NCBI RefSeq assembly: GCF_014199415.1
Contig: NZ_JACIJN010000010.1
Coordinates: 62,001-126,000, forward strand
From: Sphingomonas endophytica
GTDB taxonomy: Bacteria > Pseudomonadota > Alphaproteobacteria > Sphingomonadales > Sphingomonadaceae
Direction of reading: 5' to 3'
DNA: 64,000 nt
Both the position numbers and the translations under genes were made by a program. The notes beneath the pieces are model-generated. The model did no database searches and had not been told where the DNA came from. It saw only the letters and a list, made by a program, of their open reading frames with translations. This document shows positions 57,056-64,000 of this stretch, in pieces (within the stretch, counting starts at the first letter, position 1; each line of letters starts with the position of its first letter).

Positions 57056-58240
57056 GTGCTGTACCGTATCGCGCTCGCCGCCGTCGCGCTCACCGCTGCG
57101 GCGGCTTGCAACGGGGAGGATTCGGCCGCGGTGCAGCCGGTCGCCGCCGCGCCGACGCCGACGCCGAGCCCTTCACCCTCGCCGAGCGGCACGCCGGTTG
57201 CGGGGACGCCGTTCGCCCGCGCGGTGGTCGCCGATTTCGACGCGCCCTGGGCGATGACCTTCCTTCCCGACCGGCGGATGCTGGTCACCGAGAAGAAGGG
57301 CGAATTGTTGCTCGTCAGCGCGGATGGCTCCGCCCGCCGCACGATCGCGACCATCGATGTCGATTCCGCCGGGCAGGGCGGATTGATGGACGTGGTGCTC
57401 GCCCCCGATTTCGCGACCAGCAAGCGCGTCTATTTCAGCTATTCGGCCGCCGGGCAGGGCGGCAAGGGCGTGGTGCTCGCGCGTGGCGTGCTGTCGGGCG
57501 ACGCGGGGGCCGAACGTCTTTCGATGATCGAGGCGCTGTATCGCGCCACACCGTTGGTCAACGGCGACGGCCATTATTCGGGGCGGATCGCCTTCTCGCC
57601 CGACGGTCAGTATCTGTTCTTCACCAATGGCGACCGCCAGAAGTTCACGCCCGCGCAGGATAAAGGCGGGTCGCTCGGCAAGGTGCTGCGGCTCACCCCC
57701 GATGGCAAGCCGGCGGCGAACAACCCGCTCGCGGCACAGGGCTTCCTGCCCGAGGTATGGAGCAACGGGCACCGCAACCTGCTCGGGCTCGCCTTCGACG
57801 CACAGGGCCATCTCTGGCAGCAGGAGATGGGGCCCAAGGGCGGGGACGAGCTGAACCTGGTGCTGCCCGGCCGCGATTACGGCTGGCCGAACGTCTCGAA
57901 CGGCTCGAACTACGACGGCAGCGACATTCCCGACCATGCGCCCGGCGACGGCTTTGAGGCACCCAAGGTGTGGTGGAACCCGGTGATCTCGCCCGGCGGG
58001 CTGATGGTCTACTCGGGCGAGCTGTTCCCGCAGTACAAGGGTGACGCGTTCATCGGCGGCCTGTCGTCGCAGTCGCTGGTGCGCGTCGATCTGAACGGGA
58101 TCAACGCGACCAAGGGCGACCAATGGTCGATGGGCGCGCGGATCCGCGAGGTCGAGCAGGGGCCCGACGGAGCGATCTACGTGCTGGAGGACGGCGGCGA
58201 CTCGCAGGGCCGGTTGCTACGGTTGACGCCGGCGTCGTGA
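57056..58240 (+). CDS. PQQ-dependent sugar dehydrogenase (soluble GDH/aldose sugar dehydrogenase type)
   Basis: The 394-residue beta-propeller protein has a lipoprotein-type start: GTG at 57056, hydrophobic run and cysteine C19 in LTAAAAC, then a linker of APTPTPSPSPSPSG type. The propeller includes APWAMTFLPDRRMLVTEKKG, GQGGLMDVVLAPDF, NGDGHYSGRIAFSPDG and GHRNLLGLAFDAQGHLWQQE, which carries the H and R residues for the PQQ pocket. It should oxidise aldose sugars in the periplasm, passing electrons to the respiratory chain. The ribosome site GGAGAA is at good distance. PQQ synthesis genes are not in the window. Confidence 0.9.
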   Translation: MLYRIALAAVALTAAAACNGEDSAAVQPVAAAPTPTPSPSPSPSGTPVAGTPFARAVVADFDAPWAMTFLPDRRMLVTEKKGELLLVSADGSARRTIATIDVDSAGQGGLMDVVLAPDFATSKRVYFSYSAAGQGGKGVVLARGVLSGDAGAERLSMIEALYRATPLVNGDGHYSGRIAFSPDGQYLFFTNGDRQKFTPAQDKGGSLGKVLRLTPDGKPAANNPLAAQGFLPEVWSNGHRNLLGLAFDAQGHLWQQEMGPKGGDELNLVLPGRDYGWPNVSNGSNYDGSDIPDHAPGDGFEAPKVWWNPVISPGGLMVYSGELFPQYKGDAFIGGLSSQSLVRVDLNGINATKGDQWSMGARIREVEQGPDGAIYVLEDGGDSQGRLLRLTPAS

Positions 58241-58320
58241 ACCGTCGCGAGCAGAAGACGCGGGCTTCCGGATCCAGTCCGTGATGACGGCAGGCGCGGA
58301 CAGGCGACACCTTCACCCAC

Positions 58321-58454
58321 CGTCGTCCCTGCGCAGGCAGGGGCCCGTGTCTGGCGAGTGTCGCGAATGGTTTGACACACTCGCTTTCGCTTATGTGTCA
58401 AATGCATTGCGCCTCCAACGCCAGCCATGGGCTCCTGCCTTCGCGGGAGCAACG
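58321..58454. repeat. Palindromic repeat with an inner inverted repeat
   Basis: The outer arms cgtcgtccctgcgcaggcag and ctgccttcgcgggagcaacg are loosely complementary. Inside them, at 58371-58379 and 58394-58402, tttgacaca and tgtgtcaaa form a 9-bp stem with a 14-base loop. It occupies the gap between the sugar dehydrogenase and an MFS gene and is not a copy of families A to C. Confidence 0.75.
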
Positions 58455-58539
58455 GTAGCTTTCAGGGCAAGGCCTTGACGCTGCACCGCAGCATCGCCAG
58501 CTATGCCGTTCACCAGAACAGCCGACCCGGGGAAATCGC

Positions 58540-59733
58540 ATGGCCATCGCCATCGCCGACGTGCGCACTGCACCCGTCGGCTTGATCCATTTGTCGCTCG
58601 CGGTCGGCGGGTTTGCGATTGGCACCACCGAATTCGCGACGATGAGCCTGCTGCCCGATATGGCGCGCGATCTCGGCGTCGACGCCCCGACTGCCGGGCA
58701 CGTCATCAGCGCCTATGCGCTGGGCGTAGTGGTCGGTGCGCCGTTGCTCGCGGTGCTCGGCGCACGGATGGCGCGGCGGCATCTGCTCATCGCGTTGATG
58801 ACCCTCTTCGCGCTCGGCAACGGCCTCTCCGCGCTGGCACCGACCTACGGCTGGATGATGCTGTTCCGCTTCATGGCGGGTCTGCCGCACGGCGCCTATT
58901 TCGGAATCGCGATGCTGGTCGCGGCGTCGCTGGTCGATCCGGGCCGGCGAACGCAGGCGGTCGCGCGCGTTATTCTGGGGCTGACCGTGGCGACGATCGT
59001 CGGGGTGCCGCTCGCCAATTTCATGGGGCAGTTGCTCGGCTGGCGGTCGTGCTTCTTCGTCGTCGCCGGTCTGGCCGCGCTTACCGCCGCGTTGGTGGCG
59101 GTCTTCGCGCCGCGCGACCATGGCGATCCGGCGGCGAGCCCGCTGGCGGAACTGCGCGCGCTCCGGCGCCCGCAGGTGTGGCTGACGCTCGGGATCGGCG
59201 CGATCGGCTTCGGGGGATTGTTCGCGGTCTACACCTATCTCGCCGACACGATGGCCGACGTAACGCAGGTCGGCCCGCGCATGGTGCCGTTCGCGCTCGC
59301 GGCCTTCGGCGTCGGCATGACCGCGGGCAACCTGATCGTCCCGAAGTTCGCCGACCGTGCGCTGCTGCCGACTGCCGCCGCGATCCTGGTGTGGAGCATC
59401 GCGGCGTTGCTGCTCTGGCCGCTCGCGGCTCAGCATTTCGCGACCGTGCTCGTCGCGATGGTCGCGATCGGGATCGGGGGGTCGCTCGGCACCGTACTCC
59501 AGACCCGGCTCATGGACGTCGCGGGCGACGCGCAATCACTGGCCGCCGCGCTCAACCATTCGGCATTCAACACCGCCAATGCGCTCGGGCCGTGGTTGGG
59601 CGGTATGGCGATCGCCGCTGGCTGGGGCTGGACGTCGACCGGTCTGGTCGGGGCGGCGCTCGGCGTCGCCGGACTGGTGGTGCTCGCCGGCTCGTGGCTG
59701 CTCCAGCGCCGTACCGCGCCGGCAACTACATGA
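58540..59733 (+). CDS. MFS transporter, DHA1/AraJ-like
   Basis: The 397-residue protein has twelve membrane helices and the DHA1 layout. The first helix has GFAIGTTEFATMSLLPDMA, motif A is near ARMARRHLL, and the motif C-like segment LTVATIVGVPLANFMGQLLG follows. These resemble AraJ, YdhP and YdeA-type exporters of sugars or drugs. The substrate is unknown. The start at 58540 (MAIAIADVRTAP) is preceded by GGGGAAATCGC. It overlaps the small convergent gene at its 3' end by 8 bp. Confidence 0.9.
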   Translation: MAIAIADVRTAPVGLIHLSLAVGGFAIGTTEFATMSLLPDMARDLGVDAPTAGHVISAYALGVVVGAPLLAVLGARMARRHLLIALMTLFALGNGLSALAPTYGWMMLFRFMAGLPHGAYFGIAMLVAASLVDPGRRTQAVARVILGLTVATIVGVPLANFMGQLLGWRSCFFVVAGLAALTAALVAVFAPRDHGDPAASPLAELRALRRPQVWLTLGIGAIGFGGLFAVYTYLADTMADVTQVGPRMVPFALAAFGVGMTAGNLIVPKFADRALLPTAAAILVWSIAALLLWPLAAQHFATVLVAMVAIGIGGSLGTVLQTRLMDVAGDAQSLAAALNHSAFNTANALGPWLGGMAIAAGWGWTSTGLVGAALGVAGLVVLAGSWLLQRRTAPATT

Positions 59734-59989
59734 CGATGCCGGGCTTCGCCTCCGCGATCGCCGCCAGCATCATTCGCTCCCACACCGCAACATCGCCGGC
59801 CGCCGCCATCGCCGGGCTGGGTGCGCGCATCGTGTGCAGCACCGCGATCGCATCGTCGCGGTGATCCTTCCATTGCGCATCGACCTGCGCGCTGGCCGAT
59901 TCGACGGTGCCGTGCCCGTTGGCGCTCAGGTGCTGCGCGGCGAGCACGCGCGCGATCCGCTCGACGACCGGGGAGGTGGCAGTGTCCAT
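59726..59989 (-). CDS. Unrecognised small protein
   Basis: The 87-residue protein (MDTATSPVVERIARVLAAQH) is all helical by appearance and rich in alanine, with VDAQWKDHRDDAIAVLHTMRAPSP as its clearest stretch. No signal, membrane helix or known motif is present. It converges on the MFS gene, overlapping by 8 bp, and is divergent from the glycine riboswitch. The ATG at 59989 is the only good start. Its codon use matches its surroundings, so I take it as real, without a function. Confidence 0.65.
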   Translation of the reverse strand: MDTATSPVVERIARVLAAQHLSANGHGTVESASAQVDAQWKDHRDDAIAVLHTMRAPSPAMAAAGDVAVWERMMLAAIAEAKPGIVM

Positions 59990-60111
59990 TGTCGATCTCC
60001 TCTACCTCGGGTGTAAACGTGCCGCGCACGTAACGGCTCCACTCGGCGATTGACTCCCGCTCCGGCGGGCGTAGAGCGCGGTTCAGTCGATGCCGCGCGA
60101 GGGGCATGGGC

Positions 60112-60316
60112 AGGCGCGGGAGAGCGCGGCCGGCCTTTCAGGTCACCAGCCGCCGCCGAAGGAGCAACCACCCCGGAATCTCTCAGGCAGCAGGGACCGC
60201 GCCGGCCGATCGACACTCTGGAAAGCGGCACGCAGGCTTCTGCCCGCGCGCCCACCGAAGGGGTAACCCGGCGCGACCGGGGAAAGCTCTCAGGTTCCGT
60301 GACAGAGGGGGACATT
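60112..60316 (+). promoter_or_regulatory. Tandem glycine riboswitch (two aptamers)
   Basis: The first aptamer holds gggagagcg, gccgccgaaggagcaacc and aatctctcaggca, closing with cactctgg. The second, after a short linker, has caccgaaggggtaaccc, aagctctcaggttcc and gacagaggggg. These are the conserved words of the glycine riboswitch (Rfam gcvT family) in duplicate. It starts about 260 bp before gcvT and would couple the glycine level to expression of the cleavage operon, normally turning it on when glycine is abundant. About 57 bp separate the second aptamer from the gcvT start; the expression platform lies there. Confidence 0.95.
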
Positions 60317-60373
60317 CGGATCGTCAACGGGCTTCGGCTCCGCGCACCGGCCTCTTGTGACGGAAGACCTGTG

Positions 60374-61522
60374 ATGAGCGATACGCCCGCCACCCATGAA
60401 GACGACGGTTTCGAGCCGCTGGAGATCCTGACGCTCCCGCTCGACGCCTGGCACCGCGCGAAGGGCGGCCGCATGGTCGAGTTCGCCGGCTATCACATGC
60501 CCGTTCAGTATGAGGGTATCATGGCCGAGCATCTCTGGACGCGCGAGAACGCCGGGCTGTTCGACGTTAGCCACATGGGCCAGTTGTCGATCACCGGCGA
60601 TAACGTCGCCACCGCGCTCGAGGCGCTGATGCCCGCCGCGATTCATGATGCGCCGCTCAACAAGGCGCGTTACTCGCTGCTGCTCAACGAAGAGGGTGGC
60701 GTGCTCGACGATCTGATGCTGACGCCGCAAGCCGCGGATCGCATCTACATGGTCGTCAACGGCGCGACCAAGTACGACGACGTCGCGCACATGATCGAGC
60801 ATCTGCCCGACGACATCACGCTCAACATGATGGAAGACCACGCTTTGCTCGCGGTACAGGGGCCGAAGGCGGTCGACGCCGTCGCGCGGCTCGTGCCCGG
60901 TGTCGCGGCGCTGACCTTCATGCAGGCCGGCGCGTTCGAGTGGAACGGCCACGCGCTCTGGATCAGCCGCTCGGGCTATACCGGCGAGGACGGCGTCGAG
61001 ATGTCGGTGCCCGCCGAGGCCGCCGAGGCGTTCGCCGACGCGCTGGTCGCGCAGCCCGAGATCAAGCCGATCGGGCTCGGCGCGCGCGACTCGCTGCGGC
61101 TTGAGGCAGGGTTGCCGCTCTACGGTCACGACCTCGATCCCGCGATCACCCCGGTGCAGGCCGATCTCGGCTTCGCCTTGTTCAAGCGCCGCCGCGAGAC
61201 CGCCGACTTTCCCGGCGCCGCGCGCATCCTTGCCGAGCGCGAGAGCGGCCCCGCCACCAAGCGCGTCGGCCTGCTGGTCGAGGGACGCCAGCCGGTCCGC
61301 GAAGGCGCCGACGTGCTCGACGCTTCGGGCGCGGTCGTCGGCCGCGTCACCAGCGGCGGCTTCGCGCCGTCGGTCGGGGCGCCGATCGCGATGGCCTATG
61401 TCCCGCTCGCCGATGCCGTTCCCGGCACCGTCGTTACCCTATCGCAGCGTGGCAAGGCGCACCGCGCCACCGTCACCGCGATGCCGTTCGTTCCCCACCG
61501 CTACTTCCGAGGAGTGAAGTAA
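60374..61522 (+). CDS. gcvT: Glycine cleavage system T protein (aminomethyltransferase)
   Basis: The 382-residue enzyme transfers the methylene group of glycine to tetrahydrofolate and releases ammonia. Conserved features include [28 protein letters not shown], and [16 protein letters not shown]; the catalytic aspartate is in FDVSHMG. The C-terminal domain contains [20 protein letters not shown]. The ATG at 60374 follows a GGAAG site; the open frame upstream crosses the riboswitch and is false. It is first in the operon gcvT-gcvH-gcvPA-gcvPB. Confidence 0.96.
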   Translation: MSDTPATHEDDGFEPLEILTLPLDAWHRAKGGRMVEFAGYHMPVQYEGIMAEHLWTRENAGLFDVSHMGQLSITGDNVATALEALMPAAIHDAPLNKARYSLLLNEEGGVLDDLMLTPQAADRIYMVVNGATKYDDVAHMIEHLPDDITLNMMEDHALLAVQGPKAVDAVARLVPGVAALTFMQAGAFEWNGHALWISRSGYTGEDGVEMSVPAEAAEAFADALVAQPEIKPIGLGARDSLRLEAGLPLYGHDLDPAITPVQADLGFALFKRRRETADFPGAARILAERESGPATKRVGLLVEGRQPVREGADVLDASGAVVGRVTSGGFAPSVGAPIAMAYVPLADAVPGTVVTLSQRGKAHRATVTAMPFVPHRYFRGVK

Positions 61523-61524
61523 AG

Positions 61525-61896
61525 ATGAGCCGTTATTTCACCGAGGATCACGAGTGGATCGACGTCGATGGCGACACCGGCACGGTCGGCATCAGCGACT
61601 ATGCGCAGAGCCAGCTCGGCGACATCGTGTTCGTCGAAGTGCCCGACGCTGGCCGCTCGCTGTCGAAGGGCGACGAGGCCGCGGTGGTCGAGAGCGTCAA
61701 GGCCGCATCGGACGTCTATTCGCCGGTGTCGGGTAATGTGCTGGAAGGCAATCCGGCGCTGACCGACGAGCCGGCGCTGGTCAACAGCGACCCCGAAGGC
61801 GAAGGCTGGTTCTTCAAGATCACGCTGTCGGACGCGTCCGAGCTGGACGCGCTGATGGACGAAACCGCCTACGCCGCGTTCGTCGCGAAGTTGTGA
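61525..61896 (+). CDS. gcvH: Glycine cleavage system H protein
   Basis: The 123-residue lipoyl carrier has K59 in [14 protein letters not shown] as the lipoylation site, and the usual [20 protein letters not shown] start and GEGWFFKI region. It shuttles the aminomethyl group between P, T and L proteins. It starts 2 bp after gcvT. Confidence 0.97.
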   Translation: MSRYFTEDHEWIDVDGDTGTVGISDYAQSQLGDIVFVEVPDAGRSLSKGDEAAVVESVKAASDVYSPVSGNVLEGNPALTDEPALVNSDPEGEGWFFKITLSDASELDALMDETAYAAFVAKL

Positions 61897-61906
61897 TGTG
61901 ACATAG

Positions 61907-62030
61907 CCCCTCCCTTTCAAGGGAGGGGTTGGGGTGGGTGGCGTGCTCGAATACGGCCGACGCCGCGCGATGCAGCTACCCGTACCCCTGGACGAAACCC
62001 ACCCCCGGCCCCTCCCTTGAAAGGGAGGGG
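61907..62030. repeat. Palindromic repeat between gcvH and gcvPA
   Basis: The arms cccctccctttcaagggagg and cctcccttgaaagggagggg are each palindromic and pair with each other across about 80 bp that contains ttggggtgggtgg and acccacccccggcccc, a further complementary pair. The right arm runs into the purine-rich GGGAGGGGAGGAG immediately before the gcvPA start, so the element borders or supplies its ribosome site. Confidence 0.88.
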
Positions 62031-62041
62031 AGGAGCACTCG

Positions 62042-63400
62042 ATGCGCTACCTGCCCCTGACCCCCACCGACCGCCAGGACATGCTGGCCGTGATCGGCGC
62101 GTCGTCGATCGACACATTGTTCGCCGACGTGCCCGAGGCTGCGCGCCTCGACGGCCCAATCCACGATCTGCCGATGCACGCCAGCGAGCTGGCGGTCGAG
62201 CGCCACATGGCCGCGCTCGCCCGCAAGAACACCGTCGCGGGCGACGTGCCGTTCTTCCTCGGCGCCGGGGCGTATCGCCATCACGTCCCCGCCAGCGTCG
62301 ATCACCTGATCCAGCGCGGCGAGTTCCTGACCGCCTATACGCCGTACCAGCCGGAGATCGCGCAGGGCACGCTCCAGATGCTGTTCGAGTTCCAGACGCA
62401 GGTCGCCGCGCTGCTCGGCACCGATGTCGCGAACGCCAGCATGTACGACGGCTCGACCGCGTGCTGGGAAGCGATCGGCATGGCGCGGCGGATCACACGG
62501 CGCGGCAAGGCGATCCTGTCGGGCGGGCTGCACCCGCATTACGTCTCGGTTGCGAAGACGATGGCCAAATACACCGGCGACGTGCTCGACACCGCGCTGC
62601 CGACGCTCTCCGCCGACGCCGATCTCGACGCGCTGATCGCGAAGCTCGACGACGATACCTCGTGCGTGGTCGTTCAATATCCCGACATCCTCGGCCGTAT
62701 CGCCGACCTGACCCCGCTCGCCGACGCCTGCCACGCGAAGAAGGCGCTGCTGATCGCGGTCGTCACCGAGCCGGTCGCGCTCGGCGCGCTGCGCGCACCC
62801 GGCGAGATGGACGCCGACATCGTCGTCGGCGAGGGCCAGTCGCTCGGCGTCGGGCTCCAGTTCGGCGGACCCTATGTCGGGCTGTTCGGCTGCAAGGAGA
62901 AATACGTCCGCCAGATGCCGGGCCGGTTGTGCGGGCAGACCGTCGATGCCGAGGGCCGTCGCGGCTTCGTGCTGACGCTCTCCACCCGCGAGCAGCATAT
63001 CCGCCGCGAGAAGGCGACCAGCAACATCTGCACCAACTCCGGGCTGTGCGCGCTGGCCTTTTCGATCCACATGACGTTGCTGGGCGAGGCGGGATTGCGG
63101 CGGCTGGCGGCGCTCAACCACGCGGGGGCGTGCCGCGCGGCGGACCGGCTGGCGAAGGTGCCGGGCGTGCGCGTCGTCAACGACACCTTCTTCAACGAAT
63201 TCACGCTCGACATCGGCAAGGAGGCGCGACCCGTGGTGCGCGATCTTGCCGACAAGGGCGTGCTGGCCGGCGTGTCGCTCGGCCGGCTCTATCCGGGCGA
63301 GGATGCGCTGGCGAACGGGCTGATCGTCGCGGTCACCGAAACCGCGACCGACGAGGATATCGAGGCGCTGGCGACCGCGCTTGAGGAGGCACTGGCATGA
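62042..63400 (+). CDS. gcvPA: Glycine dehydrogenase (decarboxylating) subunit 1
   Basis: The 452-residue P protein, N-terminal type, is half of a two-subunit glycine decarboxylase. Typical words are the start [50 protein letters not shown], and [14 protein letters not shown]. The pyridoxal phosphate is carried on the other subunit. The start follows a very strong AGGAG region partly inside the repeat. The stop overlaps the gcvPB start as ATGA. Confidence 0.96.
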   Translation: MRYLPLTPTDRQDMLAVIGASSIDTLFADVPEAARLDGPIHDLPMHASELAVERHMAALARKNTVAGDVPFFLGAGAYRHHVPASVDHLIQRGEFLTAYTPYQPEIAQGTLQMLFEFQTQVAALLGTDVANASMYDGSTACWEAIGMARRITRRGKAILSGGLHPHYVSVAKTMAKYTGDVLDTALPTLSADADLDALIAKLDDDTSCVVVQYPDILGRIADLTPLADACHAKKALLIAVVTEPVALGALRAPGEMDADIVVGEGQSLGVGLQFGGPYVGLFGCKEKYVRQMPGRLCGQTVDAEGRRGFVLTLSTREQHIRREKATSNICTNSGLCALAFSIHMTLLGEAGLRRLAALNHAGACRAADRLAKVPGVRVVNDTFFNEFTLDIGKEARPVVRDLADKGVLAGVSLGRLYPGEDALANGLIVAVTETATDEDIEALATALEEALA

Positions 63401-64000
63401 GCATCAATGCAAGCGGCTGGAAGCCGACCGCCCCCGTCAAAGGCGAGGGCGCTGCGCCCACCTTCACCGGCAACAAGGCGCTGATGCTCGAAGAGCCGCT
63501 GATCTTCGAGATCGGCTCGACCGAGACGACCGGTGTCGATTTCGCAGACGGCGATGTCGCCGGCTCACGGCTCGGCGACTTGACGCGCAAGAGCGCGATC
63601 GGGCTGCCCGGCCTGTCGGAGCAGGAGACGGTCCGCCACTACACCCGCCTCAGCCGCCAGAATTACGCGATCGACCTCGGGCTGTTCCCGCTCGGCTCGT
63701 GCACGATGAAGCATAATCCGCGCCTCAACGAGAAGGTCGCGCGGATGCCCGGTTTCGCCGACATCCACCCGCTCCAGCCGGTCGACACCGTGCAGGGCGC
63801 GTTGGGCGTCATCAACGAGCTGGCGGTATGGCTGATCAAGCTGACCGGCATGCACGGCGTGGCGATGAGCCCCAAGGCCGGCGCGCATGGCGAGCTGTGC
63901 GGCATCCTGTGCATCAAGGCGGCGCTGGAGAAGCGTGGGCAAGGCCATCGCAAGGTCGTGCTGGTCCCCGAGAGCGCACACGGCACCAACCCGGCGACCG
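63397..64000 (+). CDS. gcvPB: Glycine dehydrogenase (decarboxylating) subunit 2, partial at the window end
   Basis: About 201 of roughly 520 codons are present. The start [20 protein letters not shown] is followed by [38 protein letters not shown] and [14 protein letters not shown], which approaches the PLP region; the lysine itself lies beyond the window. It pairs with GcvPA to decarboxylate glycine and load the H protein. The overlap with gcvPA is 4 bp. Confidence 0.95.
   Translation, partial: MSINASGWKPTAPVKGEGAAPTFTGNKALMLEEPLIFEIGSTETTGVDFADGDVAGSRLGDLTRKSAIGLPGLSEQETVRHYTRLSRQNYAIDLGLFPLGSCTMKHNPRLNEKVARMPGFADIHPLQPVDTVQGALGVINELAVWLIKLTGMHGVAMSPKAGAHGELCGILCIKAALEKRGQGHRKVVLVPESAHGTNPAT

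Noticed and set aside
59990..60111. Further coding sequence between the small unknown gene and the riboswitch
   Set aside because: Frames here are short and cross the riboswitch. I see no gene; the gap probably holds the gcv promoter.

Overview
The window is 64 kb of high-GC chromosomal DNA from an alphaproteobacterium, most likely Sphingomonas or a close relative in the Sphingomonadaceae. This rests on general resemblance: a ChpT-type phosphotransferase, a PaoABC-type molybdoenzyme, an RpoH sigma factor, many ATGA/TGATG/GTGA gene overlaps, frequent GTG and TTG starts, and palindromic intergenic repeats. No database search was possible. I see no prophage, insertion sequence, integrase, CRISPR array or rRNA. 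The only mobile-like features are a VapBC toxin-antitoxin pair and the short repeats.

Layout. 1-4.0 kb: a partial DsbA-like thioredoxin and a DciA-like protein (minus strand) diverge from mutY, a serine hydrolase and nudC. 4.0-4.3 kb holds no gene, only three stacked palindromic repeats. 4.3-12.7 kb: recF, two paralogous MFS carriers and gyrB on the minus strand, then rarD converging on a dicarboxylate-type symporter. 12.7-20.2 kb: glmM, gpmA with an acetyltransferase, a dienelactone hydrolase, a GAF protein, chorismate mutase, a polyprenyl diphosphate synthase and lepA. 20.4-24 kb: an unrecognised secreted protein, a nicotinamide-riboside salvage pair (pnuC plus an NadR-like kinase), tRNA-Pro(CGG) and a YqjM-like old yellow enzyme. 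24-28.7 kb: modABC, mtgA, rpoH and rluD. 28.7-35 kb: a JAMM peptidase-like gene, chpT and a compact chemotaxis operon cheA-cheW-cheY-cheB-cheR. 35-37.2 kb: an amidase, the RNase P RNA, a J-domain protein and a thioredoxin-like ferredoxin. 37.4-44.1 kb: a periplasmic-type aldehyde oxidoreductase (PaoABC-like), a class II aldolase and a sialate O-acetylesterase. 44.3-56.9 kb: a long minus-strand block of RNA and translation genes (rimP, nusA, a tautomerase, ylxR, infB, rbfA, then vapBC, tdk, a small membrane protein, an M50 protease, truB, rpsO, pnp). 57-64 kb: a PQQ-type sugar dehydrogenase, an MFS exporter, a small unknown protein, and a tandem glycine riboswitch ahead of gcvT-gcvH-gcvPA-gcvPB, the last cut by the window edge.

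Functional links. The molybdate importer and the molybdopterin aldehyde oxidoreductase 11 kb away could supply and use the same cofactor metal. ChpT next to a full set of chemotaxis signalling genes, with no chemoreceptor in view, hints at cross-talk between the CckA-ChpT-CtrA relay and this CheA, but that is inference. The glycine cleavage operon is almost certainly controlled by the riboswitch. The remainder is mostly conserved housekeeping. I did not find a clearly new defence or mobile system. The points most worth a second look are the CheA with its unusual C-terminal half, the unknown secreted protein at 20.4 kb, the MFS pair between recF and gyrB, VapBC fused into the tdk operon, the tautomerase in the nusA operon, and the structured repeat families.
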